A stretch of 64,000 nt of DNA from Prevotella sp. P5-108. GTDB lineage: Bacteria > Bacteroidota > Bacteroidia > Bacteroidales > Bacteroidaceae. This document shows positions 1-9,889 of the stretch, one piece after another. Within the stretch, counting starts at the first letter, position 1. Each line of letters begins with the position of its first letter. The position numbers were made by a program, and so were the translations under genes. The DNA is taken from contig NZ_NPJJ01000026.1 in the NCBI RefSeq assembly GCF_002251385.1, positions 28,993 to 92,992 on the forward strand. Reading direction: 5' to 3'. A model generated the notes under the pieces. That model had not been told where the DNA came from. It did not search any database and saw nothing but the letters and a program-made list of their open reading frames with translations.

Positions 1-2253
1 AAGCCTGGTGCCAACCGCATCATCTACCCTGCCAACGACTGGTACAACATGCTGTTCAAGAACACCGCACAGAGCACCCGTGCCGATGTGTCTATCCGAG
101 GTGGTGGTAAGGTGGCTACCTATTATATATCGGGAGCCTTCACCCAGGATAGCGGTATCCTGAAGGTGGACCACCGCAACAGCTTCAACAACAACATTGA
201 CAGCAAGGTCTACACCATGCGTGCCAACGTGGATGTCAATGTTACCAAGACCACCAAGGTGGGCCTGCGCCTTACCGGCAACTTTGACGACTACACCGGC
301 CCGATGTCTTCGGGTAACGAGATGTTTGTCAACGTAATGCACGCCGACCCTGTGCTCTTCCCCGCCTACTATCCCATGGACAATGACCATATAGGCATCA
401 AGCACATCATGTTCGGTAACTACGAGACGGGCGGATACATCAACCCATACGCCGAGATGGTTCGCGGCTACAAGGACTACCAGCGCTCCCAGATGATAGC
501 CGCCGTACAGCTGGACCAGGATCTGAGTTTCATCACCAAGGGCCTGAAGTTCACCACCCTCTTTAACCTTACGCGCCTTTCTGACTTTACCACCAAGCGT
601 TACTTCAAACCTTACTGGTATCAGCTGGGCAGCTACGACTCGTACACAGGCGAGTACCACATTAACCGTATCAATGAGGATGGTACAGACTATCTGACCT
701 ATGAAGAAGGAAAGAAGAACGTGACCAACACCATGTACTGGGAAAGCCGCCTGTACTGGAACCAGCACTTTGACGTTCACTCCCTGGGTGCCCTGTTGGT
801 ATTCACCACCCGCGAGCAGCGCAATGCCAACGCCGGCAGCCTGCAGCTCTCGCTGCCCTCGCGTAACGTGAGCCTGGCAGGCCGATTGACTTACGGCTAT
901 GACGACCGCTACTTTGCCGAGTTCAACTTCGGTTACAACGGTTCTGAGCGTTTCTCCAAGGAGCACCGCTGGGGTTTCTTCCCCTCAATGAGTTTCGGCT
1001 GGATGATGTCTAACGAGAAGTTCTTCAAGCCATTGGAAAAAATTATCACCAAGCTGAAACTGCGCTACTCTTACGGTCTCGTAGGTAACGACAACATCGG
1101 AAAGGCAACCAACCGCTTCTTCTATCTCTCTGAGATGAATATGAACTCTGGCTCGGCCGCATCGCACTTCGGCAACAACCTGCAGACCACCTATAACGGC
1201 ATCACCTTTAAGCGTTATGCCAACGCAGCCATTACATGGGAACGCTCCAAGAAGCAGAACTTCGGAGTGGAACTCCAGCTGTACAAGGACTTGGACATTA
1301 TAGCCGAATACTACAACGAGAAGCGTACCGATATATATATGAGCCGTGCAGACATTCCGTCGACTATGGGTCTGCAGACCGCTATCAGCGCCAACATCGG
1401 CGAGGCCTCTGCACACGGTGTAGACATCCAGCTCGAATACAAGAAAAACTGGAACAAGGATCTCTGGACATCGGCCCGCGGTAACTTCACTTTTGCCCGC
1501 AGCAAGTACGAGGTTTACGAGGAGCCCACCTATGCCGAGTCGTATCGCCAGCACAAGGGCTACTCTATCAAGCAGAAATGGGGTTACATAGCCGAGCGTC
1601 TGTTCGTAGACGACGAGGAGGCCGCTAACAGCCCGTCGCAGGCCGGTTTTGGTTCGCAGTACGGCGGTGGTGACATCAAGTACACCGACGTAAACAAAGA
1701 TGGTATCATCAACGAGGCCGATATGGTGCCCATCGGCAACCCCACCTCGCCTGAGTTTATCTACGGCTTCGGTGTGTCGGTAGGCTACAAGGGCTTCGAC
1801 TGCTCGGTATTCTTCCAGGGCCTGGCCAACGAGTCGTTCTGGATCAACGCCAGTGGCTACAGCAAGAACAACACTGGCGGTATGGCTCCATTCTACCAGC
1901 ACACCCAGTTGCTCAAGTCTATCGCCGACGACCACTGGAGCGAGGACAACCGCAACCTGTATGCCTTCTGGCCCCGCCTGAGCACCTATCTTAACAACAA
2001 CAACACGCCGACCAGTACTTGGTGGATGCGCGACGGCTCGTTCCTGCGCCTGAAGCAGATGGAGTTAGGTTACACCATTCCACGCAATCTCACCAAGAAG
2101 TGGCACATGGACAGTCTGCGCTTCTACGTATCGGGTACCAACCTGCTCAACTGGAGCAGCTTCAAGATGTGGGACCCCGAGCAGGGAGCCTCAGCCTTGA
2201 ACTATCCGCTGCAGCGTACTATCAATATCGGCTTAAACGTTACCTTCCAATAA
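1..2253 (+). CDS. SusC/RagA-like TonB-dependent outer-membrane transporter, 5' end missing
   Basis: Outer-membrane beta-barrel that imports glycan fragments bound by its SusD partner, powered by TonB. The frame is open from base 1, so the gene starts left of the window; signal peptide, carboxypeptidase-regulatory-like domain and most of the plug are missing. The visible part begins near the plug/barrel border (NDWYNMLFKNTAQ, then VSIRGGG and YYISGAFTQDSGI) and runs through the barrel. It has the usual late signatures (WWMRDGSFLRLKQMELGYT, then VSGTNLLNW) and ends in an aromatic beta-strand, GLNVTFQ. The susD gene follows after 13 bp, the standard arrangement. Family assignment is secure; the glycan cannot be read from the sequence. 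The two lipoproteins downstream suggest a surface glycan-binding complex. Confidence 0.96.
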   Translation, partial: KPGANRIIYPANDWYNMLFKNTAQSTRADVSIRGGGKVATYYISGAFTQDSGILKVDHRNSFNNNIDSKVYTMRANVDVNVTKTTKVGLRLTGNFDDYTGPMSSGNEMFVNVMHADPVLFPAYYPMDNDHIGIKHIMFGNYETGGYINPYAEMVRGYKDYQRSQMIAAVQLDQDLSFITKGLKFTTLFNLTRLSDFTTKRYFKPYWYQLGSYDSYTGEYHINRINEDGTDYLTYEEGKKNVTNTMYWESRLYWNQHFDVHSLGALLVFTTREQRNANAGSLQLSLPSRNVSLAGRLTYGYDDRYFAEFNFGYNGSERFSKEHRWGFFPSMSFGWMMSNEKFFKPLEKIITKLKLRYSYGLVGNDNIGKATNRFFYLSEMNMNSGSAASHFGNNLQTTYNGITFKRYANAAITWERSKKQNFGVELQLYKDLDIIAEYYNEKRTDIYMSRADIPSTMGLQTAISANIGEASAHGVDIQLEYKKNWNKDLWTSARGNFTFARSKYEVYEEPTYAESYRQHKGYSIKQKWGYIAERLFVDDEEAANSPSQAGFGSQYGGGDIKYTDVNKDGIINEADMVPIGNPTSPEFIYGFGVSVGYKGFDCSVFFQGLANESFWINASGYSKNNTGGMAPFYQHTQLLKSIADDHWSEDNRNLYAFWPRLSTYLNNNNTPTSTWWMRDGSFLRLKQMELGYTIPRNLTKKWHMDSLRFYVSGTNLLNWSSFKMWDPEQGASALNYPLQRTINIGLNVTFQ

Positions 2254-2266
2254 AACAGACCATATT

Positions 2267-4258
2267 ATGTTGAAGATATTTAACAAAATCAAGACTTCGG
2301 TACTGATTGCCGGTGTAGCCCTGATGAGCCTTGCATCGTGCAACGATTACCTTGATGTAGTGCCCGATGGCGGCGACCCCACACTGGACGACGCCTTCAA
2401 CCTTCGCTCAACAGCCATCCGTTATCGTGGTACCTGCTATTCATATATGCAGAAAGACGGTTTCGGAAGTGGCGACCCGGCTCTGCTCGGTGGTGACGAG
2501 TTGTGGGATCTCTATCCCCGTACCACCCAAAAGTACATCGGCCAGACCATGACCATGATAGCCCGTGGTCTGCAGAGCAAGTCCAATGTATATGGCAATG
2601 ACTGGGATCATTACTTTACGGCCATTCGCGACTGCGACAACCTAATAGACAACGTGGACAAAGTGCCTGACATGACCGATGAGGAGAAGGCGCAGTGGAA
2701 GGCCGAGGGACGGTTCCTCAAGGCTTACTACCACTTCTGCCTTATCCGCAAGTGGGGTGCCATCCCTATCACCAAGCACAGTCTGCCCATGGATGCCAGC
2801 GTAGAAGAGGTCCGTGTTTACCGCGACCCCATCGACAGCTGTTTCAACTTTGTCCTGGACGAGATAGACAAGGCCATCCCCTATCTGTCTGAGTCGTTTG
2901 ACGAGAGTGAGTATGGCTATGTCACCAAGGCTGCCGCTGCTGCCATGAAGGCCCGTGTGGCCTGCTATGCTGCCAGCCCCCTGTTTAATGGCAACGAGGA
3001 TCAGAAGAACCTCGTTGACAAGCGCGGCGTACAGTTGTTCCCTTCAAAGACCGAGGAGCAGAAGTTGGAGCGTTGGAAATATGCCATGCAGGCTTGTAAG
3101 GATGCCATCGATGAGTGCGAGAAGGTTAACATCAAGTTGTACACAGGCCAGGACATTACCCTGCGTCTGGGCGACAACGACACGCTGAAGACCGATCTCA
3201 TTCTGCGTGGCACACTTTGCCAGCCTTGGAACACAGAACTCATCTGGGGCAACACCCAGCTCTCATGGGGAAGCAGCGAGCGCCAGTATTGGCAGATGCT
3301 CGCCACGGTAGACCTCCAGGCCAAGACACTCGGAATGAGTGGCCCCATCACTGGTTACCGCTGCGTTGGTGTGCCTCTGAAGATAGCCGAGGAGTTCTAC
3401 ACCAAGCACGGAGTGCCAATCACGGTTGACAGGGATCGCCAGAACGGCTGGAACGAGCTTGATATTGTACGTGGCGACGAGGCCCACAAATACTATATAG
3501 AGAAAGGCTACGAGACCGTTAAGCTCAACTTCGACCGCGAACCCCGCTTCTATGCCTACTTAGGTTTCGACGGTGGCAAGTGGCTCGGCCAGTTGCCCGA
3601 GGCTACCCTGCAGAAAGCCCCAGGTCAACTCTCGCCCGAGGACATTTTCGATGTAGAGTGCCGCAATGGTAAGTATGCCAACAAGCTCGGTGGCAACCAG
3701 GGCCCTGTAACCGGCTACTTCCCCAAGCGTACCATTCCTTACCAGAACCGTGTATCGGGTAATGCCGGAACGAATGTCTCTACGACTTTCTTCCCCTATC
3801 CTATCATCCGTCTCACTGACCTCTACCTGCTCTACGCCGAGGCCATCAACGAGGTGGAAGGCCCCAATGGTCCTAACAGCGCCGAGATGTTCAAGTGTCT
3901 CAACGACATCCGTGAGCGTGCCCATATTCCTGACGTGAAGACTGCCTGGGACAGCTACAGCACCAACCCCGGCTACTACAGCACACAGGCCGGTATGCGC
4001 GCCATCATCCACCAGGACCGTATGAACGAAATGGCATTCGAGAGCCAGCGTTTCTGGGATTTGCGCCGCTGGAAAGAGGCCCCCGCAGAGTATAGCAAGA
4101 ATATCTACGGCTTCAACCTGAACGCCTCGGATCCTACTGAATACTACAAGAAGACCCTCGTGTTCGAGCAGCCTTTCTTGCTCCGCGACTACTTCTGGCC
4201 TATCAGCACATCGACTATGGAACACAATCCTAATCTTATCCAGAACACAGGTTGGTAA
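2267..4258 (+). CDS. SusD/RagB-like glycan-binding lipoprotein
   Basis: Surface lipoprotein of 663 aa that captures the glycan and forms a lid on the SusC channel upstream. It has a lipoprotein signal peptide (hydrophobic stretch ending LMSLASC, acylated Cys about residue 25) followed by NDYLDVVPDGG, typical of the family N-terminus. TPR-like helices follow, including WKAEGRFLKAYYHFCLIRKWG near residue 145-165. The conserved C-terminal blocks LYLLYAEAINEVEG, CLNDIRERA and MNEMAFESQRFWDLRRW are present. The start at 2267 is the only one that gives the signal peptide. It is longer than many family members (500-600 aa), so extra loops are likely. Almost certainly co-transcribed with the genes on both sides. 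Confidence 0.96.
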   Translation: MLKIFNKIKTSVLIAGVALMSLASCNDYLDVVPDGGDPTLDDAFNLRSTAIRYRGTCYSYMQKDGFGSGDPALLGGDELWDLYPRTTQKYIGQTMTMIARGLQSKSNVYGNDWDHYFTAIRDCDNLIDNVDKVPDMTDEEKAQWKAEGRFLKAYYHFCLIRKWGAIPITKHSLPMDASVEEVRVYRDPIDSCFNFVLDEIDKAIPYLSESFDESEYGYVTKAAAAAMKARVACYAASPLFNGNEDQKNLVDKRGVQLFPSKTEEQKLERWKYAMQACKDAIDECEKVNIKLYTGQDITLRLGDNDTLKTDLILRGTLCQPWNTELIWGNTQLSWGSSERQYWQMLATVDLQAKTLGMSGPITGYRCVGVPLKIAEEFYTKHGVPITVDRDRQNGWNELDIVRGDEAHKYYIEKGYETVKLNFDREPRFYAYLGFDGGKWLGQLPEATLQKAPGQLSPEDIFDVECRNGKYANKLGGNQGPVTGYFPKRTIPYQNRVSGNAGTNVSTTFFPYPIIRLTDLYLLYAEAINEVEGPNGPNSAEMFKCLNDIRERAHIPDVKTAWDSYSTNPGYYSTQAGMRAIIHQDRMNEMAFESQRFWDLRRWKEAPAEYSKNIYGFNLNASDPTEYYKKTLVFEQPFLLRDYFWPISTSTMEHNPNLIQNTGW

Positions 4259-4279
4259 ACTAATAAATAGCATACAATT

Positions 4280-5626
4280 ATGAAAAAGATACTAATATCA
4301 CTCAGTTTATTACTGATGGCTGTCATCACCCTGGTTAGCTGTGGTGACGGCAACAGAATAGACCAGAAAGGCGAAATAGCCATTCCGCAGAAGCCCACCA
4401 TTGTGGGCATCAAATCGGTTCCTGGCGGTGCCGTCATCAAGGTGTCTATCCCTGACGACCCCAACCTCAAGGGCGTGGTAGCAACCTACCAGCGCAACGG
4501 GGCAACCGTAGAGTCACGCATATCGCGCTATCTTGACACACTGGTCGTAGAAGGTTATGCCGACGAGAACGAGCACGACGTGGTAATCCGCTCGTTTAAT
4601 GCCAACGATGACAAGTCAGAGGGACAGACCGTGAAAATAACTCCGCTGGTAGCTCCCGTCAAGACCGCAAAGTTCGAGGCTTTCGAGAGTTTCGGTGGCA
4701 TCAAAATACGTATCACTGATAATCCTACCCTGGCCAAACTGGCCCTCGTAGTACAGTGCGACCAGACCAACCCTGACCAAGACCTGGCCTACGACCAGCG
4801 TAAGTGGAAAGACGTGTCTACCTTCTTCACAGAGAGCAACTCTGTCGTCTTGACCCGCCGTGGCCTGGAAGCAGTTCCTACCGTTTTCGCGTTCCACTTC
4901 CGTGATGATTTCGGCAATGTTTCTGAGACACAGCTCATCAAACTGACTCCCAAGGAGGAGGTAGCTCTCAACAAGAAACTCTGCAAGCACTATCCTGTAG
5001 GCACGTATCCTGTGGACCTCAAAAAACTGCAGCCCGGTGCAGACAACTTTGTCAACGATACCGGTGGCGGTGACGTAAAAGCCCTCTTCGACGGTGTGTA
5101 CAATGGTACCGGCAAGTTCTTCCTTGCAGCCAAGGGTAACCCCATTCCCACATGGCTTACCATTGACCTCGGCCAGGAGGCTTCTATCAGCCGTATCGCC
5201 ACCAAGCCCCGCTGGGACTACATGCCTTTCCAGAGTGGTAATGTACGCGAGTGGGAGTTCTGGGGTACTGATGTAGACCCACGCCAGGACCTTATAAACA
5301 ATCCTGCTAACAAGGACGATGCCGACTACCAGTCTCGTCATGGCTTCAGCCGTGGGTGGTTCATGATTGCCAAGGGCGAGCAGTACAAGCCATCGGGTTA
5401 TGCTCCTGACGGCACCGTAGACGGCTGGACCTCTGAGGACCGCGAGTACTATCTGAACAGCACTGAGTATGAGTGCGACAACACCAACCCGCTCACACCC
5501 CGTGCCTTTGACAAGATACGCTATCTGCGCATCGTGGTGGTTAACACCTTCGAGTCATGGCAGTACAAGCAGACCTCAGGTGGATGGTTCATCGGCGAGG
5601 TAAGTCCTTATGGTCAGATTTATTAA
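4280..5626 (+). CDS. Surface lipoprotein of the SusCD locus (DUF4959/DUF5126/DUF5000-like)
   Basis: 448-aa lipoprotein with signal ending LMAVITLVSC. The N-terminal region (PQKPTIVGIKSVPGGAVIKV) and middle beta-sandwich match my recollection of the DUF4959 and DUF5126 modules. The C-terminal third (from about residue 240) looks like a DUF5000 or F5/8-type carbohydrate-binding domain, with a calcium-site-like ALFDGVYNGTGKFF, then TWLTIDLGQEASISRI and WEFWGTD. Such proteins sit third in many Bacteroidota SusCD loci and are thought to help bind glycan at the cell surface. It starts 21 bp after susD. Domain names are from memory and were not searched; an outer-membrane glycan-binding role is inferred from position and the C-terminal fold. 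Confidence 0.85.
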   Translation: MKKILISLSLLLMAVITLVSCGDGNRIDQKGEIAIPQKPTIVGIKSVPGGAVIKVSIPDDPNLKGVVATYQRNGATVESRISRYLDTLVVEGYADENEHDVVIRSFNANDDKSEGQTVKITPLVAPVKTAKFEAFESFGGIKIRITDNPTLAKLALVVQCDQTNPDQDLAYDQRKWKDVSTFFTESNSVVLTRRGLEAVPTVFAFHFRDDFGNVSETQLIKLTPKEEVALNKKLCKHYPVGTYPVDLKKLQPGADNFVNDTGGGDVKALFDGVYNGTGKFFLAAKGNPIPTWLTIDLGQEASISRIATKPRWDYMPFQSGNVREWEFWGTDVDPRQDLINNPANKDDADYQSRHGFSRGWFMIAKGEQYKPSGYAPDGTVDGWTSEDREYYLNSTEYECDNTNPLTPRAFDKIRYLRIVVVNTFESWQYKQTSGGWFIGEVSPYGQIY

Positions 5627-5656
5627 AACAGTAATCTTCCTAAATAGCATACGACA

Positions 5657-6832
5657 ATGAAAAGAATATTATATATAACATTGATTGCCGCGCTTATAGG
5701 CTCGTTCACTTCCTGCAAGGATCAGGACGACATCTACAAGCAGTGGGTAGTACCTGGCGGCAGCGTCTATCCGGAGAAAGCCAATGGCCTTAACGCCAAG
5801 TTGGGCTATAAGCGTATACAGCTCAGATGGGCTACGCCCAAAGACCCCTCGGTGACCAAGGCTGTCATCACCTGGGACAATGGCGACCAGACCAAGGAAC
5901 TGAACTATGCCGACTATGCCGGGCAGGACAGTATCAGACTGGAAATAGACCAGCTCAAAGAGCAGAGCTATACCTTCAACATCGTCAACTACGACAAGGA
6001 GGGCAACCAGTCTATGCAGTCTGAGAATACCGCTTCGCCTTATGGCGACATCTGGCTCGCAACACACTCAGAACGTACCATTAAGTCGGCTGAGATTCCC
6101 AGTGGCACCAACGCCAATATAACCCTTGACTTTGGCACCAATGAGATGGTGGCAACCAAGTTCCGCTATCTCAACAACGATGGCGAGTGGGTGGTTACAG
6201 ACCCTGTGCCCAGCAATGTAGCCAGCGTGGTGTTAGAAAATGCCAAGGTGGGTACTCGTTATGAGTATGCCTCGGGCTACTGCCCTGTTGCCGGACTGGA
6301 CACTATCTGGAACAGTTGGAGCAAGTCGCCCACGCCTATTGCCGGCAAACTTACCCATACCAACTGGTCGGTAGAGGCTCCTGGTTATAGCAATGGCTAT
6401 CCTCCCGAACTGGCTATCGATGGCGTAAATAGTAGCAACTTTGCCAACGGCTGGTGGTGGAACAATGGCACCTATCCCAAGATTTTCCTCGTAGACCTGG
6501 GCAATGAGACTACTTTCGTTAACAAGATAGTGCTCTACCAGAATACTGGTAATTGGTATAACGGCCGTACACTCTATAACGTAGAACTCTATTGTGGTAA
6601 CGAGAAGTTTGACATCAACGCCGGTGCCGACTACGCCAATACGCCTGCTTTCCAGCATGCAGTCTACAAGCATACCACTATGGTGTTCTGGAATGGCTCA
6701 GCTTCGGCAACCTGGAATTTTGGTGAGATGAAGAACTTCCGCTACTTCTGCTTCGTCATAAAGAACAGCCGCCGTAACGGTAGCGCCATCAACGAGATTG
6801 ATGCCTTTGGTTATGATAATGCAGCCGAATAG
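5657..6832 (+). CDS. Surface lipoprotein with DUF4998-like and discoidin-like domains
   Basis: 391-aa lipoprotein (signal ending LIGSFTSC). Residues about 25-130 resemble DUF4998 (YPEKANGLNAKLGYKRIQLRW, with WDNGDQTKELNY). After a second beta domain, the C-terminal part (about 235-385) looks like an F5/8-type C carbohydrate-binding module: YPPELAIDGVNSSNFANGWW and KIFLVDLGNETTFVNKIVLY are the calcium-loop and first-strand signatures of that fold. It is the last gene of the locus, 30 bp after its neighbour, and is followed by a strong intrinsic terminator. No enzyme is present in the visible part of the locus, so degradative genes may lie left of the window. Confidence 0.82.
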   Translation: MKRILYITLIAALIGSFTSCKDQDDIYKQWVVPGGSVYPEKANGLNAKLGYKRIQLRWATPKDPSVTKAVITWDNGDQTKELNYADYAGQDSIRLEIDQLKEQSYTFNIVNYDKEGNQSMQSENTASPYGDIWLATHSERTIKSAEIPSGTNANITLDFGTNEMVATKFRYLNNDGEWVVTDPVPSNVASVVLENAKVGTRYEYASGYCPVAGLDTIWNSWSKSPTPIAGKLTHTNWSVEAPGYSNGYPPELAIDGVNSSNFANGWWWNNGTYPKIFLVDLGNETTFVNKIVLYQNTGNWYNGRTLYNVELYCGNEKFDINAGADYANTPAFQHAVYKHTTMVFWNGSASATWNFGEMKNFRYFCFVIKNSRRNGSAINEIDAFGYDNAAE

Positions 6833-6869
6833 TAGTACTTTTGAAATTTAATTTTAACAATAACTAAAG

Positions 6870-6906
6870 AGTCCCGATGACCATGAACGTCATCGGGACT
6901 TTTTTG
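6870..6906 (+). terminator. Intrinsic terminator of the SusCD locus
   Basis: An 11-bp perfect stem (6870-6880 with 6890-6900) closes a 9-nt loop and runs into six or more T residues. It lies 38 bp after the last lipoprotein stop, so the operon ends here and the dehydrogenase gene has its own start. Confidence 0.9.
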
Positions 6907-6983
6907 ATGGCTGTCGCGCTGTCGATTTATCATTTGTTAGTAATAAATACTGTTAAGATGGCGGTTTTTACGCAGAAATGGAG

Positions 6984-6991
6984 TAATTTTG
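6984..6991 (+). promoter_or_regulatory. Probable Bacteroidota -7 element for ddh
   Basis: TAATTTTG fits the Bacteroidota -7 consensus TAnnTTTG and lies 35 bp before the chosen ATG of the dehydrogenase. No clear TTTG is seen at the -33 position, so this promoter is weaker or less typical. Confidence 0.5.
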
Positions 6992-7026
6992 CCATCGCAA
7001 ACAACAAATTTAACATTATACTGACA

Positions 7027-7926
7027 ATGAAAAAGATTAGAGCCGCCGTAGTAGGTTACGGCAATATCGGTCATTACGCCGTGCAGGCCCTCGAAGCCGC
7101 CAAGGATTTCGAGATAGCTGGCATCGTGCGTCGTCAAGGCAACACAGACTGCCCATTGGAACTTACTCCTTACGAGGTAGTAGATGATATCTCCCTGCTC
7201 CACGATGTAGATGTGGCTATTCTCGCCACGCCTACACGTTCTTGCCCCGACTATTCAGCCAAGATAGTGGCTATGGGCATCAATACCGTCGACAGTTTTG
7301 ATATCCATACCAGCATCCTCGACTATCGCCGCAAGCAGATGGAAAACTGCAAGAAGGCAGGCCGTGTCAGCGTCATCGCTGCCGGATGGGACCCAGGTTC
7401 CGACTCCGTAGTGCGCGTGCTCATGGAGAGCCTTGCCCCCAAGGGACTCAGCTATACTAACTTCGGTCCCGGCATGAGTATGGGTCACTCTGTCTGCGTG
7501 CGTAGCAAGGAGGGTGTGCGCAATGCCCTCTCTGTCACCATTCCCCTCGGCGAAGGCATCCATCGCCGTATGGTCTATGTAGAGCTCGAAGACGGAGCCA
7601 CCCTCGAGCAGGTCACCGCTGAGATCAAGGCCGACCCCTATTTCGCCAACGACGAGACCCATGTCTTCGCCGTAGCCTCTGTCGATGATGTGCGCGATAT
7701 GGGTCATGGTGTCAACCTCGTGCGCAAGGGTGTGAGCGGCAAGACCCCAAACCAGCGTTTCGAGTTCAATATGAGCATCAATAACCCTGCCCTCACCGCC
7801 CAGGTGCTTGTCAATGTGGCTCGCGCCACTATGCATCTGCAGCCCGGCTGCTACACCATGCCCGAGATACCCGTTATCGACATGCTCGCTGGCGACCGTG
7901 AGGAGATTATCAGTCATCTGGTATAA
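7027..7926 (+). CDS. ddh: meso-diaminopimelate D-dehydrogenase
   Basis: NADPH-dependent enzyme that makes meso-2,6-diaminopimelate directly from tetrahydrodipicolinate and ammonia, supplying lysine and peptidoglycan precursors in the cytoplasm (EC 1.4.1.16). The product is 299 aa with an N-terminal Rossmann motif (VVGYGNIGHYAV, residues about 8-19). Family blocks follow: ATPTRSCPDY, NTVDSFDIHT, AAGWDPGSDSVVR and GPGMSMGHSVCVRSKEGV. The frame is open 150 bp further upstream, but that stretch lies over the terminator and promoter. The start at 7027 (MKKIRAAVVGYG) gives the usual family length. Monocistronic or paired with the FMN-binding gene 27 bp downstream. Confidence 0.95.
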   Translation: MKKIRAAVVGYGNIGHYAVQALEAAKDFEIAGIVRRQGNTDCPLELTPYEVVDDISLLHDVDVAILATPTRSCPDYSAKIVAMGINTVDSFDIHTSILDYRRKQMENCKKAGRVSVIAAGWDPGSDSVVRVLMESLAPKGLSYTNFGPGMSMGHSVCVRSKEGVRNALSVTIPLGEGIHRRMVYVELEDGATLEQVTAEIKADPYFANDETHVFAVASVDDVRDMGHGVNLVRKGVSGKTPNQRFEFNMSINNPALTAQVLVNVARATMHLQPGCYTMPEIPVIDMLAGDREEIISHLV

Positions 7927-7953
7927 GCAGAAAACAACGGAAAACGAATCATA

Positions 7954-8358
7954 ATGAATCGCAAAACTTATCTTATGCTTGCCTCCGTGATGGCGGCAGT
8001 GGTAGTGGCGCTGCTCATCAGTGCGCGTCCTGCCGATGAAATCATGACCCATAAGGGCAACACCACCATCGTCAACACCACCCAGTTGGGTGCGCAGGTG
8101 CGTGGCTTCAAGGGCGCCACTCCCGTGTTGATACACATCGAGAAAAACAAGGTGGTCAAGGTAGAGGCTCTGCCCAACAGAGAGACTCCCAAGTTCTTCG
8201 CCCGTGCCAAGGCTGTGCTCCAGCAGTTTGAGGGCCTTACAGTGGCCAAGGCCCAGAAGGCCGAGGTCGATGGCGTCAGCGGCGCCACCTTCAGTTCCAA
8301 TGCGCTCACCAAGAACGTCAAGCTCGGACTGGAGTATTACAAGAAGAACAAGAAGTAA
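7954..8358 (+). CDS. Exported FMN-binding domain protein
   Basis: 134-aa protein with an N-terminal membrane anchor or signal peptide (LASVMAAVVVALLI) followed by one FMN-binding domain of the NqrC/RnfG type. The covalent flavinylation motif is visible as DGVSGATFSS near residues 106-115, where the Thr would carry FMN in a phosphoester bond. A flavin transferase (ApbE) would be required; none is in the window. The likely role is extracytoplasmic electron transfer, but the partner is unknown. It lies 27 bp after ddh with no obvious functional link and ends at a good terminator. Confidence 0.88.
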   Translation: MNRKTYLMLASVMAAVVVALLISARPADEIMTHKGNTTIVNTTQLGAQVRGFKGATPVLIHIEKNKVVKVEALPNRETPKFFARAKAVLQQFEGLTVAKAQKAEVDGVSGATFSSNALTKNVKLGLEYYKKNKK

Positions 8359-8401
8359 CCTGACAGTATCGGCAACGCCCATACCGCCCTATTTCATACA
8401 G

Positions 8402-8437
8402 CGTGGCAAGGATTGAGTTCCCTGCCACGTTTTTTTT
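8402..8437 (+). terminator. Intrinsic terminator after the FMN-binding gene
   Basis: A 7-bp perfect GC-rich stem, CGTGGCA at 8402-8408 with TGCCACG at 8423-8429, followed by eight T residues. It lies 43 bp after the stop codon. Confidence 0.85.
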
Positions 8438-8463
8438 ATTGGTGTGGGGGAGGGAGGTGCATT

Positions 8464-9850
8464 GTGAGCCCCTCCCCAGCTCTCACCAAGGGATGGAAAT
8501 CCATTCCCGTTGTGTTTAAGGAGGTTATGGTTACGCTCCTTTTCTTGAATAAGGCTGGAATGGGGCCTTTGTTTGGCTTTTTTCCTTCCCCTTGGGGAAG
8601 GTTAGGATGGGGCTTGTGGTTGATGGTACGCACCCCTGGCAACTCTGTAGGAGTTGCGATTTCATAGCCCAGGGTTGAGGTGCGCAGCGCCTCTACCCTG
8701 GGTAAATATATAATAATGTTTAGCTACTCTGTAAGAGTTGCGATTAGCCGTAGGCGTTACCCGCAGCAGGAGACAAGGGTTCATTCGCGGAGCTAATCTA
8801 TACTTAGTTGCTTCTATTTGTGGACGATACAAACACAAAAAGCCATGACGGCTGTTGTCGGCTTCGCCTTTTTGTGGCTGTCGGTGACGGCAGTCGGAAA
8901 ACAAGTTTTCCTCCTTGTCGTCGCCTCCATCCCCAACGCCATGCTTTGCATGACGACAACAGCCGCCATGGTTCAAAAAGCGGCCTTTGGCCGTTCAAAA
9001 AGTCCGCCTTTGGCGGTAAAAAAACAGCTGATTGTAAGCCCCTCCCTAACCCTCCCCAAGGGGCGGGAATTCGTTCTTCTTGTGTTTGAGGAGGTTGTGG
9101 TGCACACCTTCCCCTTGGGGAAGGTTGGGATGGGGCTTCCCTACGGCAACTCTGTAGGAGTTGCGATTACAAAGCCCAGGGTTGAGGTGCGCAGCGCCTC
9201 TACCCTGGGTATATATATAATAAGGTGTAGCTACTCTGTAAGAGTTGCGATTAGCCGAAGGCGTTACCCGCAGCAGGAAACAAGGGGTCAGTCGCTTGGC
9301 TAATCTATAATTAGCTGCTTCTATTTGTGGTTGATAAAAACACAAAAAGCCATGACGGCTGTTGTCGGCTTCGCCTTTTTGTGACTGTCGGTGACGCCAG
9401 TCGGAAAACGAGTTTTCCTCCATGTCGTCGCCGCCACCCCCAACGCCATGCTTTGCATGACGACAACAGCCGCCATGGTTCAAAAAGCGGCCTTTGGCCG
9501 TTCAAAAAGGCCGCCTTTGGCGGTAAAAAAACAGCAGCTTGTAAGCCCCTCCCCAGCCCTCACCAAGGGGAGGGAATCCATTCCCGTTGTGTTTTAGGAG
9601 GTTATGATTACGCTCCTTTTCTTGAAAAAGGCTGGAATGGGGCCTTTGTTTGGCTTTTTTCTTCCCCTTGGGGAAGGTTAGGATGGGGCTTGTGGTTGAT
9701 GGTACGCACCCCTGGCAACTCTGTAGGAGTTGCGATTTCATAGCCCAGGGTTGAGGCGAGCAGCGCCTCTACCCTGGGTAAGAACACCACCCTACTTAGC
9801 TACTCTGTAGGAGTTGCGATTAGCCGAAGGCGTTACCACTGCAGGAATAG
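8464..9850. repeat. Three tandem copies of a composite inverted-repeat element
   Basis: No gene is supported here; the DNA is built from repeated modules. Module 1 is a long imperfect hairpin whose arms begin AGCCCCTCCC and end GGGATGGGGCT (for example 9039-9138). Module 2 has the palindrome GCAACTC-TGTAG-GAGTTGC, then a hairpin with CCCAGGGT and ACCCTGGG arms, then GCGATTAGCC. Module 3 carries facing arms around GGCTGTTGTCG and CGACAACAGCC and ends in short hairpins rich in GGCCTTTGGCC and CCGCCTTTGGCGG. Copies start near 8464, 9035 and 9540; the module-2 palindromes are 507 and 569 bp apart. The third copy stops after module 2. Short ORFs in it repeat with the DNA and are not genes. Confidence 0.85.
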
Positions 9851-9889
9851 CAGCTTGTGTTATCCCATTTATATGACGCTACGGATAGA

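Noticed and set aside
985..1935. Minus-strand frame of 316 codons opposite susC
   Set aside because: Antisense shadow of the beta-barrel coding sequence.
8413..9790. Several short frames on both strands in the repeat island
   Set aside because: The same peptides recur with each DNA repeat, and the frames start and stop within hairpins.
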